Shown piece by piece: positions 1-11,754 of a DNA stretch of 64,000 nt. The stretch spans positions 372,001-436,000 of the forward strand of contig OX621175.1 in the NCBI GenBank assembly GCA_951640195.1, in the 5' to 3' direction. The notes under the pieces are model-generated. The model did no database searches and was not told the DNA's origin. It was given only the letters and a program-made list of their open reading frames with translations. The translations under genes were made by a program, and so were the position numbers. This DNA is from Porpolomopsis calyptriformis (lineage: Eukaryota > Basidiomycota > Agaricomycetes > Agaricales > Hygrophoraceae). The first letter of the stretch is position 1; the number at the start of each line of letters is the position of its first letter.

Positions 1-606
1 GGCATGTAGAGGGAAGACAATATATTGGAAGGGTATACAAAGGATACATCATCTTAAGAGGAAGCATCTGATTCTATGCAGATATCCCAATAGTGCCTGG
101 CACCATTTACATATATGTGATAACAGTCATACAAGGTATTTAAAAAAGGGTCCCCACACTTGCGCAGGGACACACTACTGTCCTACAATACATCAGTGGG
201 AGAGTACAGGGTATACAGGGGGGAATCGAGGGGGGGGCACGATGGGTAGTAGATACTATTGTCATTGTCAGATACGGAGGTGGGTGGTGATGGGAGAAAC
301 AGAGGGGTGCAATGAGTGGTTGGGTGCTCATTGCATGCATCAATGGGGGGGAGTGGGGAGTAGCAGAGTGCGGGGGCTGGTAGGCACTCGTATGCACTGT
401 AGTCCTACTCCAGGAAGGACTGAGTGCAGGGGCACACATACATGCGCCTATATGAGTTGACCAGTGATGTCAGGGTGTCGCTAGTGGGGTATCAGGTTGG
501 GACATGGATAGCTGTAGTTGTGGCGCTAGGCTGACTGCATTGAATGGGGAGCCTACAGTTACATAATCTTAGTGTGAATTCTGTGGAAGATTGAATAACC
601 TACTGC
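1..606. other. No gene recognised; G/C-skewed tract
   Basis: I see no supportable gene here. The plus strand is rich in G runs between about 225 and 420, and the minus strand therefore reads as a Pro/Ser/Thr/His-rich frame (140-439) with no domain I recognise. It lies just downstream of the small minus-strand gene at 607-1074 and could hold its 3' part or untranslated region. Confidence 0.4.
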
Positions 607-1074
607 TTAGATAACCTTTGCAACACATAGTTGATCTTGATATCGAATTGTAATACTATCTTCAAGGTATTTGTGTGCAAGGTCTCTTGTAGTATTCTGT
701 GAAGCCAAATGATATATTAAGAAACTAATTATTGATAGAAAAGCGCACCACATATTGGTTATATCTCCATCTGTTCTCATCCAGTCCCATCACTGTTTGT
801 AGGTTATAGCTGCGTTCAGAGCCTGAGCTCTGCCCTGCTTGTCCTAATAGCTTTGGGATATGATTTTTGAATTTCTGGTACTGACGAACACATTCCTTGG
901 CTGCTTTTTCTTGCCTTTGCATGCAATCTGATGGGATCAGTGATAAGAGAAATATGAGAGTTACTCACATTCCAAAGCATGTAATTGTTGTTGAACTTGA
1001 GTAAGACTGACTCCAACCCTATCAAGCCTAGTAGGCTTTTTTAATTTTGTAGATTTTGCAGATTTAGGTGCCAT
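607..1074 (-). CDS. Small three-exon protein of unknown function, divergent from the Plavaka transposase
   Basis: Spliced model: exons 1074-969, 927-749 and 696-607, with GT-AG introns of 41 and 52 bp; the frame stays open for 124 codons with no internal stop. The start is the ATG at 1074, followed by a Lys-rich N-terminus (MAPKSAKSTKLKK). A predicted helical, charged region (residues about 20-60) follows, then a GSERSYNLQTVMGL segment and a RDLAHKYLEDS segment. I do not recognise a named domain. The YNLQ..MGL / RDLAHKYL pattern reminds me of small hypothetical proteins found near transposons in basidiomycetes, but that is memory, not a search. It starts 199 bp from the Plavaka transposase ATG on the other strand, so it may be a companion gene of that transposon or a flanking host gene. 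The true end is uncertain: the TAA at 607-609 could be a decayed codon or be spliced out. Confidence 0.5.
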
Positions 1075-1272
1075 AGTAGTGGCAGAGGTATTGTACAGAG
1101 ACAATAATTTGACACATGATGTATACTTATCTCATCACTTAACAAAGTTTACATCTCTATAATGCCCCCACCTTGTATTCAATATAAGTACTATCAATGC
1201 TATCCAAATTGTTACAAATGGCTATCTCAGGCTTCATGAAACTAACACTATCAGACTGCAGATGCCAAAACC

Positions 1273-2134
1273 ATGCTAGACTCTAACCTCAGCAGTGATA
1301 TAGATGACAACCTTGACCCTCACGATCTGTCTGATAATACCTCAGGTTCAGACCAAGAACCACTAGTCTTGGATAATCTCAAGGGTAATGGGACTGATGG
1401 GGGTGATGGAACTGCTTCTGAGGGTGTAGACAGTCATTTTGACTTTGATACAGGTGTGAGATCAAGTAAAATTTGATCCCTAAATGAACTCTGATGATTG
1501 TTACAAGATGATATTGAACAGAAGGATGATCTCACCCTTGAGCAAGTGCTTGAGGATTTGCAAGACCTACTTGGGCCTAGGAATGAGGAAAGCTTGTACA
1601 ATCTTCATATGCATTGTTCACATATGTTATATACATCCCAAGATAATATTATACTAGGAAACTACATCCTTACAGAGGAGGATTGTGATAATATACATGC
1701 ATTCAAGCTAAAGATAATAAGCAATATGACTTGAAGCATCTTCAATGAGATGTGGAATACATTTCACCACAAAATGAGTATCAATTCTGAATGGGTAATC
1801 GTTTACTGACTTATAATACTTGCTAATATCAAACCAGTCAGCTATAACTGCTGTATCAACAGCTGTGTTGCATACACAGATAAGTACTAGTTTTATGAAG
1901 CTTGTCCATTTTGTAATGAGTCTTGCTACACAGCTACCTATAAACCATGCCGGATTTTCTCATATATTCCATTAATCCCTTGCCTTCAAGGATTCTATTA
2001 AAACCAGAATATGATCAAAAAACTCAATTATCGTGCCAATTTCATTCACACTCCTAATTGTATCAAGGATGTTTTCAATAGCTCAAACTATTGTAATCTC
2101 CTCACCAAGAATGTTATGGTTGATAGAATAGAAC
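1273..2134 (+). pseudogene. Plavaka transposase, N-terminal block
   Basis: The frame opening at the ATG at 1273 runs in phase to the insertion point at 2134, with several stops. It begins with an acidic Asp/Ser-rich tail (SDIDDNLDPHDLSDNTSGS) typical of the N-terminus of these transposases. Around 1860-2010 it shows CINSCVAYT and CPFCNESCY followed by FSYIPLIPCLQGFY, the zinc-binding and PLIPRLQ block expected upstream of the catalytic domain. The block ends in VMVDRIE; after removal of element 1 the frame continues in phase as PYKYFSDD at 9445. Function when intact would be binding and cutting the transposon ends in the nucleus. Confidence 0.7.
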
Positions 2135-2504
2135 TGTTATGATTTGGTAGTTGAAGGGTTTTACTTCTCACATTGGTAGGGCTAATAAGGAATTGGAATT
2201 CGACTAAAGAGTGAGGGAGCTAACTAGGAATCGAACTTAGTCTACTAACTAGAGGTTAGGCTTTATATACTAACTACCTAAGTCATCATGAGTTAGTCAT
2301 AAGGACGATTACAAAGCAGAATTCAGAATGTAACTAGTGAAGGGTCACAAAAAGAATGAAGGAAATGGAATGTGACTTGTGAAGAATCAGAATGGAAGTA
2401 CATGTGATCAGTCTCTATATATAAAATGGTAAAGTGGAAGGGTAAACAGAAGAGAGACTAATCAAGTATGACTAAAAGAAAAAAGGAAAAGTATGTCCGT
2501 GACA
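2135..2504 (-). repeat. 3' LTR of Gypsy element 1
   Basis: A 370-bp copy matches 9070-9439 without length change and differs mainly by transitions. It reads TGTTAT...GTGACA on the plus strand. The bases just inside it on the coding strand (AGTGTGGGTGTA) are purine-rich with G runs and probably act as the polypurine tract. Confidence 0.9.
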
Positions 2505-2585
2505 TACACCCACACTAAAAGGAATTTTGTCCCAAAATTTGAGGCAGCTTTTGAGAGTGTCAATGGGTGCAGAGGAGGGGAAGGA

Positions 2586-3167
2586 CTAGGATAAGTCCTT
2601 GTCAGGAATAGCAGTCGACAGGGAAATAATATTGACTGGGGAAGTATCATCATCATTGGGGATAGTGATGGGGTTCAATGATGAACCAGGGGGAATAATG
2701 AGTGGGCCCAGGAAAACAGAGGGAGTGGGGGAATTGAGATGGGGAAGTACCTTTGCAACTTCCTTGTGTTTCACCTCCCAATACTTAGCCTATTCTCTCC
2801 AGTGTTTACTTGTTCTCCTCTCCTGATCCAAATCTAACCATTGGTTGTACAATTTGTCATTCAGTCTTGCAATCTCACTCTTGCACTAATTGATGTCCTT
2901 CTTTAGTGACTCAATGATTTGCTCAGGTGGGATAGGTGGTGCAGTGATTTCCTCAGGCCACATAGAGAGAGTTCAGTTTTGTGCATAATAGTTGTGTTGC
3001 CAGAGTTGTCTGGCGAGCTTGGCCTTACCATAGGCAGACGAGGTGGAAGCAAGCAGAGGGGGAGTGCAATGAGGGGGTTATCCTCCAGTGGACATATGAG
3101 GGGCACAAGGTGGGTGACCACCAGTAGACTCATAAGCGGTTTGGTAATAAGTGCATTTGGTGGGCAT
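2586..3167 (-). pseudogene. Accessory post-pol ORF of element 1, coiled-coil protein
   Basis: This same-sense ORF lies between the pol stop (3290) and the 3' LTR. It opens with ATG at 3167 (MPTKCTYY), spans 194 codons including the stop, and has two in-frame stops. A central stretch (ESLKKDINQCKSEIARLNDK then HWREQAKYWEVKHKEV) is rich in Glu/Lys/Leu and looks like a coiled coil; Pro/Ser-rich segments follow. The ORF in the same place in element 2 (46851-49779) also starts MPT and has a similar coiled coil, which argues that it is a real gene of this family. I do not recognise the function. Env-like, Gag-like or regulatory roles are all open. Confidence 0.55.
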
Positions 3168-3289
3168 GATATTGTCAATTCTGAGGGGAAGAGATAGAGA
3201 TGAAGAGATTTTAAAGACCAGTCAGAGTTTGAAAGGTGTGATGAGAGTAAAAAATGTAAATGAGGGGAGTTGATACTGTGAAAGAGTGA

Positions 3290-6200
3290 TTAAGTCACCA
3301 TTTGAATTGATCGTTCATATTCTAGAATTCATTCTTTTGCATGGAGTAGATTCTTCTTTGGCTCCCAGGTTACTTCTTCAATGGGATAGCCAACCCATTT
3401 GACTAAATATGTATAACGTTGTGTGGACCCATGATGCTGAAGGATTTGTTTGACCTCATATTCTTCTTTCTCTTGAATGATATCTGGTGATACGACCCCT
3501 CCATCCCCTGAGCACTATATATTCAACTATACAAATACTAGAAAACTATCAAGTCCTTCAAATACAAACACAAACCCTTTGAATGCCCCCGATAGCTTCT
3601 AAACATCCCAAATGAGTTTGAGAATCATCAAACTCTCCAAACGTGATTGAAGCTTTCCGAACGTGAATGAAAGTCTGTATATCAAAGGGAAGACACTATT
3701 CAAAGGCATCATTCCTCTTCTATTTCTCCCTTTTCATTCGACTTCTTCATTCCTATTCACTACATTCCCCTTAGATTATTAGAGAGGCTCCCTTTTATCA
3801 TATACACTCAAAGGGATCCTTGTACTAGAAGATATATATACTATATGTTGTAGCTAGTGATCCAACAAGTTAGATATTTGTTTCTCTCTCACTCTCGAGT
3901 CTAGATCTTCTCTAAGACTTCCTCTCAACTTCCTCTTTCGATTCTCTGATTCTTCCAATCCCCCGATCAATCACATTTGCGAACAATCAAAGACTCCCTT
4001 TCCATGATTGTCAATTATAGACTGTGTCGAGACTCTTTATAGTCATCCTCGCACCTTGTTCTGTGTTTGGTTCTCATACATGAAGCAGATGTATTACTGG
4101 AGGTGGACAGAGATTATCATCCACTTCTTCTGGATGGAGATCGGAATTGATGTTAGCAGGTCTCAGGAGTGAAACATGAAAGACGTTGTGAATCTTCCAA
4201 GAGATAGGGAGGGCCAGGTGATAAGAGACTTTTCCGATTCTTTCTAGAACTTTGAAAGGTCTGGTGCGTCAGACATCAAGTTTGAGGGTTGGACAACCTG
4301 TCTTTAAGTTATAGGTATCAAGATAAACAAATTGACCTATTTGGAGTTGGGTATCTTTCCATTTGTGATCTGTAAAGCATTTCATGGTTTTGGCTGTTGT
4401 TTCTAGAGCTTTTAAGGCTTCTTCACAGGCTTCTATGAGATGATCATGGAAGGCATCTGCTGTAGGATTGGAGGTAGAAGTCGCAGGGGTGGATGGGATA
4501 AAGGGATATTGACCAGTATCAAGATAGAAGGGAGTGTGTTTCATCAAGGAGTGTTGTCGGTTGTTGTATGTGAATTCAGCTAGGGATAGCCAATTAGACT
4601 AATCGTCTTGCATAAAGTTGGTGTATAAATGAAGGTATTGCTTAAGTTCTTGATTAGTGCATTCTATTTGACTATCTGTTTGGGGGTAATAAGCAGTAGA
4701 TAAACTGGAAATAATTCCTAAATGAGTATTGAGAGCTTTTGCAAATTTAGAAGCAAATTGAGTTCCTCAATTGGTTATAATCTTCTTTGGCCAACTGTGG
4801 TGTTTCTACACATTGTCCCTAAAGAGTTTTGCAACTCCTTCTGCTGAGATATTTGATATTGTTGGAATGAAGTGAGCACGTTTGGTGAAACAATCAACAA
4901 TGACTAAAACAGTATTGTAGCCAGATGATTGGGGGAGTTCCATGATTAGATTGGTGGTGATTTCTTCCTAAGGTTGTGATAAAGGGGGAATAGGTTTGAG
5001 GAGACCTGCAGGCTTTGAGGGGTAAAGCTTGACTTGTTGGCAGGTTGGACAAGATGATACAAATACATGGATGTCAGGGGTAGCACTACTCCAGGTGTAG
5101 TTCCGCAACACAAGCTTATGTGTCTTCTCAATTCCGGGATAGCCTCCATAGGGTAGGGAGTGGGTCAATCGAATTATCTCTGTGTGTAGTGATACATCCG
5201 CTGGCATGACAATACAATCTCCTACATCTCTCACAATTCTATCAGTGAAGGAGTAGCCAGAAGAGGGATCAGATAATTTGATGCGAATATCCTCTGGGAT
5301 CTTATCAAAGTTGGGGAAACAAAGTCTTGACATGAAGGAGGGTTTGGACATGGAAATAATGGTATTGATAAAATGTTCAGGAGGGAGGAGGGCTTAACCT
5401 TCTAGTTCTTCCTTTTCTATACAATAGTGATCGGGTCAGCGAGAGAGTCCATTGGCTTTGTTTTTGACTCTAGGAGAGTACTTGATTTTGAAGTTGAATC
5501 TGCCTAAGAATTCTATCCATCATGCTTGCCATCTGGAGAGGGATCTGTTTTGCATAAAGTATTTGAGTGCTAAATTGTCCATTTTTATCAATACAGTATC
5601 CCTTGTGCCTTCTAAAAGATAGCGCCAATACTTAAGGGAGGTAATGATAGCAAGCATTTCTAGATCGTGAGTAGGATAGTTGTACTCGGCAGGGAGCAGG
5701 GACTTCAAGAAAAAGCTGACAGGGTGCTAACCATTGTTGTGTTTCTGAGACAAGACCACACCAATACTGAAATCTGAGGCATTGGTCTCTAGGAGATAAG
5801 GTAGGTCTGGTTAGGGAGTGAGAAGGATGGGGGCTGTGGTGACAAGGTGTTTGAGTTGTTCAAATGCTTTTTGATACAAGGGGGACCAATCCCAAGGTTG
5901 GTCTTTCCATAAGAGGCTACAGAGAGGATAAACAACTGAGGAGAAACTTTTGATGTAGCAGCACCAAAAGTTAGTGGTGCCAAGAAAAGATTGGAGGTCT
6001 CGCAATTTTTGGGGTGTTAGCCAATTGATGATGGCATCCACCTTCTTTGGGTTGATAGTGAGTTGACCTTTAGAGATGATTGTACTAAGATAGGTAACTG
6101 AGGTCTTCTCCATTTGACATTTCACAGGTTTGGCAGATAGCTGATTCTTCTCTATAAGTTTGAGGGTTTCGTCGGTCCAGTGGTGAATTTCTTGAGGGGT

Positions 6201-7307
6201 ATTGCCCATGATAAGAATGTCATTAATATAGATGTGGACACAGCCAGAGTCCAAGACAGGTTTGAAAAGAACATCTATCATTTGTTGAAAGGATGCCAGG
6301 GAATTCTGTAGTCCAAAGAACATAATGGTTGGTTTGAAGAGTCCACAATTGGTGATGAAAGCTGCCTTCCATTTGTTGCCTTCCTTGAGTTGTATATTGT
6401 TGAATCCCCATTGAATGTTGATAACGGTGAAAAGAGAAGCAGTAGCAAGCTTCAGTACTTGGAGGATTTCCAACAAAAGGGGAAGGGGTTAGCGATCAGG
6501 AATGGTCCTTGAATTGATGTAGTGATAATCCTGGATGGGATATAGACTAGCACTGAGACCTTTGGCATTGATCTCTTTGGCCTTTTTCACAAAGAAGAAA
6601 GGAGCAGCTTGAGGAGATTTTGATGAATGTATCTGACCTGTTCAGAGATTTTTGTCAATAAACTTGTTGAGTTCCACCTGTTCATAAGGGGAGAGAGGGT
6701 AGAGTTTTCCAACTTGGAATTTTTTGTTCAGGTAGAGGTTAATCACATGATTGAAGGGATGTTGAGGAGGGAGTTTGTTGAATTCTGCAGTATGGAAAAC
6801 ATGCCAGAAATTGTGATAACAACTGGGAATACAGGATTTGATATCCTCCTCAATGGAAACTGGTTGGGAGTGGTCAACTCCAACCAAATGGATAAAAGAG
6901 TCATGTTTCAGACTCGAATCAAAGATGTAGAGTTCTTCCTGTGGGGGCAATACTCCAACTCACATACTACTGAACAGCGTGTTACCAGATGCAAAGGTTA
7001 GGGTGCCTTTTGTCCAATTGATAGTGGGGTTGTATCGCAAGAGCCATGGGAAGCCGAGGATGACCTGTTGTTTTCTTCCTAAGTTGGTAACCTCTAACTA
7101 TATTCATTCTCAAAAAGATAAATCTGGTGCCTCAATAAATAGGTCTGTGTCATACATGATGGGACCTCCTTGGTTCTCAGAACCATCAGCGTTTTGTACC
7201 AGTACAACCTCATCCAATGGATAGGTTGATATCTCCATTTGATAAATGAAAGCTTGGTCAATAAAATTTCCTAAGGTGCTAGAGTCAATGAGTGCTATAA
7301 TAGCCAC
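3290..7307 (-). pseudogene. pol of element 1 (protease, RT, RNase H, integrase, chromodomain)
   Basis: The protease is degenerate (DSSTLGNFID instead of DSGASGNFID, near 7290). RT is readable from about 6950 to 5800. Its catalytic box is YIND at 6219-6230, not YIDD, so one metal-binding Asp is lost. RNase H follows, then LKYFMQNRSLSRWQA. The integrase zinc region (about 5200-5040) keeps the HTEII...CPTCQQ pattern, but the catalytic core shows TNLIMELP and TN-stop-GTQF where Asp is expected. The block ends in a chromodomain (EYEVKQILQHHGS...YLVKWVGYPIEEVTWEP, about 3460-3310), which in chromoviruses targets integration to heterochromatin. It is interrupted by a solo LTR (3488-4080) between PPVIHLL and PDIIQEKEE. 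Several stops and frame changes rule out function. Confidence 0.85.
3488..4080 (+). repeat. Solo LTR inside pol of element 1
   Basis: A 593-bp insert begins TGATACGACCCCTCC and ends TCTCATACA, and splits the integrase from the chromodomain of element 1. Its first 25 bases resemble the start of the element 5 LTR (TGATACAACCCCTTGG), so it probably belongs to a related family; the rest differs. No clear target duplication is visible (ctgg before, tgaa after), so the exact right edge may be a few bases off. Confidence 0.65.
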
Positions 7308-7462
7308 TCGTCAAAGATTGTTGGCACTTGTGATCCAAAGATAGAATTCGAGAGTGCCCTTGCCCTATTCAAGTGTGCCAAGAAAATGAAATCTTTTCAT
7401 AGATGATAGTACACATACATGGGACACAGCCAAAGTGCTCAGGCTCTCAGCACTTGGCTAGA

Positions 7463-8890
7463 CTAAAAGTCCTTTTGCTCTTTTAGCACTTGAGCTAGTG
7501 CAGCCTATCTCTCCTTGTCCCAATTTGCGATTCCCATACCTTTTAAGTCATCCTTTGCCATTCTTTTCTCTTTCTCATCATCCTCCAGTACTTCCTCAAT
7601 CTGCGCTTCCAATTCTTCTGTATCAACCTGATTGATCATTCAGACATTTCATCCTTTGCCTCAACTGCGATTTCCTCCTTTTCCTTGAGTGGAAGCTGTA
7701 GCTTCTTGATATGCTGGAATGTCATCAGCACATGGGCTTTGACATTCATTAGTGTAGTGTCCTTTCTTGCCACAGTTGTAGCAGGTGACAGAGGAGTTAT
7801 CTCATTTCACAGTTTTGAGAGAGGCTTCTCTCGCTTCTTGTTTGATCGGGGATGATGTGGTGGTGGTGGAGCGGGAAGGGTTTCCTTGGGGATTTGATTT
7901 GGCTTTGGACTTCTTTCCTTTCTGATCTCCACTTGACTATAACATTTGCTCAGCTTGTTGTTCTTAGTACTGTTCTTCAAATTGGGCCACTTTCGCTATC
8001 CAGTCTAGCAAAGTTGACAGCATGTTGTCCATCGAATAAATCTGCATTCAGATTGGCTGGGGGAGTCTGTATTTGTAGAAGCAAAGTAGAGCAGCCTCGT
8101 TGTACCCAGTTCTTGTTGCTTGTTGTGTGAACCAAAAGTTGTAGTCTTTGATCATTCCTGTCATCTTCACTTTCTCTAGCTCAATCCATGCCTTCGCTGC
8201 TGGGTTGATCCTTCTGAAAGCCTCTCAAAATTCATCTAAAAATGTTGTGTAATTCCACATGTAGTTCCTCATTCCATTGACTATTTTAGTAAATAATTGT
8301 CCCCAAGCCTGTGGGTTGCCGTCACCAAGATAAGAGAGCAGATAAATAACTTTCTGCTTGTTGTCATAGTTCCTGATTGCGAAGTTGAGACAACATTGGT
8401 GGATGAAGTCTTCAAGCTTCTTGGGGGTTCCATCATACTCAGTTGGGTTGGCAATTTTGATTTTAGCAGGGGCTGGTACCATGGGGGGAAGGGTTGTCTG
8501 AGTGGGTAGTTGAGGTTGAGGTTAGGTAGGAAAAGTTGGTTGAAAGGGGGGTTAGACAGATTGTGTTCTTCTTGGGGTATAAATGAAAGGATTCCTGGGG
8601 GAGAGTCCAGGTCCTCGAAGTACTGATTGTCATCTAGCTAGGGGAGGGGTGGCTGGTTCACATTCTTCCTGTTGGTTGTTCTTGAGAGCATCTAGCTCTT
8701 CTCGAAGTTTCTTGCTATTATCAAGCTTGTTGTAGTACCAACTTTGGAATTGATCAACTTGTGCTCTTAGATCTTTGAGCTCTTGGGCCATGTTAAACTC
8801 AATGACATCTTCTTCAGGGATAGTGGGGGGAATGTTGCTAGGTCTGGGTGCGGGAACAGTTTAATCAGCTTCATATTCTTGTTAAGACAT
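7463..8890 (-). pseudogene. gag of element 1
   Basis: The frame opens at ATG 8890 and stays in phase to a stop at 7463, with about ten internal stops. It shows a coiled-coil-like N-terminal part (MAQELKDLRAQVDQFQSWYY), a Pro/Gln-rich linker, a capsid-like core from about 8480 (KIANPTEYDGTPKKLEDF...), and a CCHC zinc knuckle CYNCGKKGHYTNEC at about 7742-7783. This is the normal Gypsy Gag layout: capsid assembly plus nucleic-acid binding. The pol frame is shifted relative to it. Confidence 0.8.
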
Positions 8891-9069
8891 TAGTGATATT
8901 AAAGATGATGATGAAGGGGAAAGGGGGATGATGGATTGTGCAGGGGTTTGGAATACTATGGGTTGAAAAGGAGTCTCTGAATCTGGAGATGAAAAGATTG
9001 ACCATGATAAGTCTTCAGGGGGATCCAGAGTGGAAGTGGTTTGATGCACAAGAAGGGAAGTTCAATTCT

Positions 9070-9439
9070 TGTTATAATTCAGTAGTTGAAAGGTTTTACT
9101 TCTCATATTAGTGGGGCTAATAAGGAATTGGAATTTGACTAAAGAGTGAGGGAGCTAACTAGGAATTGAACTTAATCTACCAACTAGAGGTCAGGCTTTA
9201 TATACTAACTACCTAAGTTATCATAAGTCAGTTATAAGGATGATTACAAAGCGGAATTTGGAATACAACTGGTGAAGGGTCACAAAAAGAATGAAGGAAA
9301 TGGAATGTGACTTGTGAAGAGTTAGAATGGAAGTACATGTGATCAGTCTCTATATATAAAATGGTAAAGTGGAAGGGTAAATAGAAGAGAGACTAATCAA
9401 GTATGACTAAAAGAAAAAAGGAAAAGTACATCTGTGACA
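9070..9439 (-). repeat. 5' LTR of Gypsy element 1
   Basis: This is the second 370-bp LTR copy, on the upstream side of the minus-strand genes. Plus-strand ends are TGTTAT and CTGTGACA. It should hold the promoter and polyadenylation signals of the element. The bases directly inside it on the coding strand (AGAATTGAACTTCC) resemble the matching place in element 2 (AGAATCAGACTTCC), so this leader is conserved between the two. Confidence 0.9.
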
Positions 9440-9444
9440 AGAAT

Positions 9445-11270
9445 GCCCTTACAAATATTTTTCAGATGACTGTGATATTGCCCTCTTCATCTCTGTTGAT
9501 AGATACCTCCTCTTCAAGCATCGCTGAGGTAGTCTATCTGCAATGCCAATCTTATTACAAAATCACAACTTACCCCCCCCAATTTGTACCTACCTTGAGA
9601 ACCTGCTTTGCATAGGTATCATCCCTGGCCCTCACTAGCCAAAAGACTTGGACTCTTTCCTCTGTCCACTTGATAATGAGTTGGCACAACTTGCACTTGG
9701 AGTCAACACCTTTGAGGCTTCCACATGCCTCTCTTTTGACTTCTACAGATATGCCATTTCTGTCAATGGTAATATTCTAGCTATTGAGAAGGTTTTGAAT
9801 ATCAAAGGGCACAATGCATTTTGTCCATGCTGCTCCTGCTCAGCCAAGGGTGTTCAGGATGTAACTAGTGGGGGGAAGATATATTACATCCCTTTGATAA
9901 CTCTAACTGTTCCTCACCAGATGTGGCCATGTCTTAACCCCCAAGCCTTACCATTACGCCACCATAGTGATTTTCATACCACTCTTACCTAAATAGAAGC
10001 TGCACCAATGCAGAAGCATCATAATGACATTGCCAAGAGTCTTGGTATTTGTACTAGCCCAGCGCTCTACCATGTAAACTCTATGAACTATGCTAATTCA
10101 GCATCATGGGATTGGATGCATCTACTGTTGGAGAATGTCATCCTGAACCTTGTTAACCTGTGGACTGGGCAATTCAAGGGACTTGATGCTAGAACTGGTA
10201 ACTATGAACTAGCACTAGCCATGTGGCAAGAAGTTGGTCAAGAAACAGCTAATTTGGTGAAGGATATCCCTGCAGCTTTTGTGCATGTGCTAGGCAACAT
10301 CGCAGATGATTGTTCAACCTTCACAGCTGAATCTTGGGGGTTTTGGTTCATGTATATCGTGCCAATTGTGCTAAGGAATTGCTTTCAACATCAAAAATAC
10401 TATACTCACATGTGTGCTCTTATCAACATTATGAAGATAACACTCAAGTTTAAGATTACGATGGGTGAGCTGGATGAATTGGATCAGAAGGTCATTAACT
10501 GGGTTGAAGAATATGAAAAGCGCATTCTAATCTCTCATCTGCTAGTAACCTTGTTAACTATGGCTTGTAGGTATTACTATCAATATAAGGAAGATTGGCT
10601 CTCGACATGCACACTTACCATCCATGGACTCCTACATATCACAAAAGACATCTAATGGTGCAGCCCCATATGGACAACATGGACCTTTTATATAGAATGC
10701 TACTGTGGGATGCTTTAGGCTGGCCTTCAGTCACATTGGTCTCCTTGGAGCAATATTAGTAAACACATCCTCCATTTGTCCTATCTAGGGCAACTTAGTG
10801 CTTGGTATGACCTCTCTGAGGAGCTTGCAGCTGTGGGATGCCAACCCATAAACATGCTGAGATGTAATGAGCATGTATACTTTGGATGTAAGTAATGATC
10901 TCTCTTATTCATCTTAGACTGACCTATAATATAGATCCTCACCATGTGTTGCGAGCACCATACCGTGGAAATTACAGGCCTGATAAAACACTATGTAGGA
11001 AGATTGGTATCTACTTAGCCACTATTGTACATGCTAGGGTTGATCAGGTTATCCCCCATTTACCAGAAGTCATACCACTGTGGGGGAAAATGTGGCTTCA
11101 AGATAGTGGCAATATTATCAGGACTAGTTTCCTCAATCAGAGAGAAACAATTGGTTCATGTGAGTAAGTCTTTGTTATTAAGATCTCAATCACAGAGATT
11201 CTACTAACTGATTAGTACAAAATTACCTATGATGGACTAACACTAGGTAACACCACTGTTATCATTGGGT
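9445..11270 (+). pseudogene. Plavaka transposase, central and catalytic block
   Basis: The frame continues in phase from the first block and is nearly open from 9441 to 10655. Recognisable landmarks are PYKYFSDDCDIAL, GIIPGP then PKDLDSFLCPLDNEL, KGHNAFCPCCSC, WDWMHLLLENVILNL, LWTGQFKGLDARTGNYELA, FTAESWGFWFMYIVP and HGLLHITKDI. This order is that of fungal Plavaka/CACTA-like transposases. After 10655 frameshifts and stops appear, but VIPLWGKMWLQDSGNIIRT (about 11070-11130) still matches the C-terminal half. The block is cut by element 2 at 11275; rejoined, it reads IIGYGLLEKILACPLGDEK into the next block. Stops at about 9528, 9630 and 9990 show decay. Confidence 0.8.
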
Positions 11271-11275
11271 ATGGT

Positions 11276-11684
11276 TGTCACAATGTAATTTTTCATTCTC
11301 TCTCTATATTTGTCATTGTAGTTTAGTTGGACTCATCTTATCTTGCTTGGGATTCCCTACAATTATGCTATGGGATTCCCCATAGCCTTATCTTTTTCAT
11401 TTACCCAAAGTAGGATACATTTCATTTCCAACTACTTATGTTTTATCTCTTCACATGCTCCGCATCTTATCATGCTTATCTTTTATCTGCCACATGTATT
11501 CCTCATTGTAACACTGACTCATCCACAGTAGCATAGTCAGTATATAAACCCCTAGTTAGTTGTACTCAGACCTTAAGTCTGATTCCTCATTAGATACCCC
11601 AATAACTAGGACTTGAGACCATCATCATCATCTTGGACAGAGCACCTGGAATAATACCATCTTGACAGTGGCTAGTTTATAACA
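11276..11684 (+). repeat. 5' LTR of Gypsy element 2
   Basis: It is colinear with 49815-50224 apart from one base near the start. It begins TGTCACAATGTAATTTTTC and ends TTTATAACA. A TATAAA-like stretch (gtatataaacccc, about 11543) precedes a possible transcription start region. At first the pair looks like two dispersed solo repeats; the shared atggt flank and the Plavaka frame joining across them show that they are one LTR pair. Confidence 0.9.
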
Positions 11685-11754
11685 AGAATCAGACTTCCTT
11701 CCTACTCTCTCCCCTCTACTTGATCCACCCTTACTTTTTGTCAGAAATATCTGT

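Larger units (their letters stand above)
2135..9439 (-). mobile_element. Gypsy element 1 (chromovirus), inserted in the Plavaka transposase
   Basis: Two 370-bp LTRs (2135-2504 and 9070-9439) bound gag, pol and a post-pol ORF, all on the minus strand. On that strand the LTR starts TGTCAC and ends ATAACA, as in element 2. The flanks are agaac (2130-2134) and agaat (9440-9444). Joining them with one copy restores the Plavaka frame, and the C/T difference fits decay of a CpG formed with the following G. Order on the coding strand: 5' LTR, gag with a zinc knuckle, protease, RT, RNase H, integrase, chromodomain, accessory ORF, 3' LTR. A solo LTR (3488-4080) interrupts pol. Many in-frame stops make it non-autonomous. 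The sequence after the 5' LTR has no TGG, so a normal tRNA 3'-end primer site is not evident. Confidence 0.9.

Noticed and set aside
242..460. Plus-strand ORF of 72 codons and its minus-strand partner at 140-439
   Set aside because: Low-complexity composition caused by G runs, no domain, no splice support.
7852..8130. Plus-strand ORF with Trp-rich start inside element 1
   Set aside because: Shadow frame opposite the gag gene, which carries the recognisable capsid and zinc-knuckle motifs.
11276..11684. Read at first as a dispersed 400-bp solo repeat, with a twin at 49815-50224
   Set aside because: The perfect atggt flanks, the shared TGTCA...ATAACA ends and the Plavaka frame that joins across them show that they are the LTR pair of element 2.
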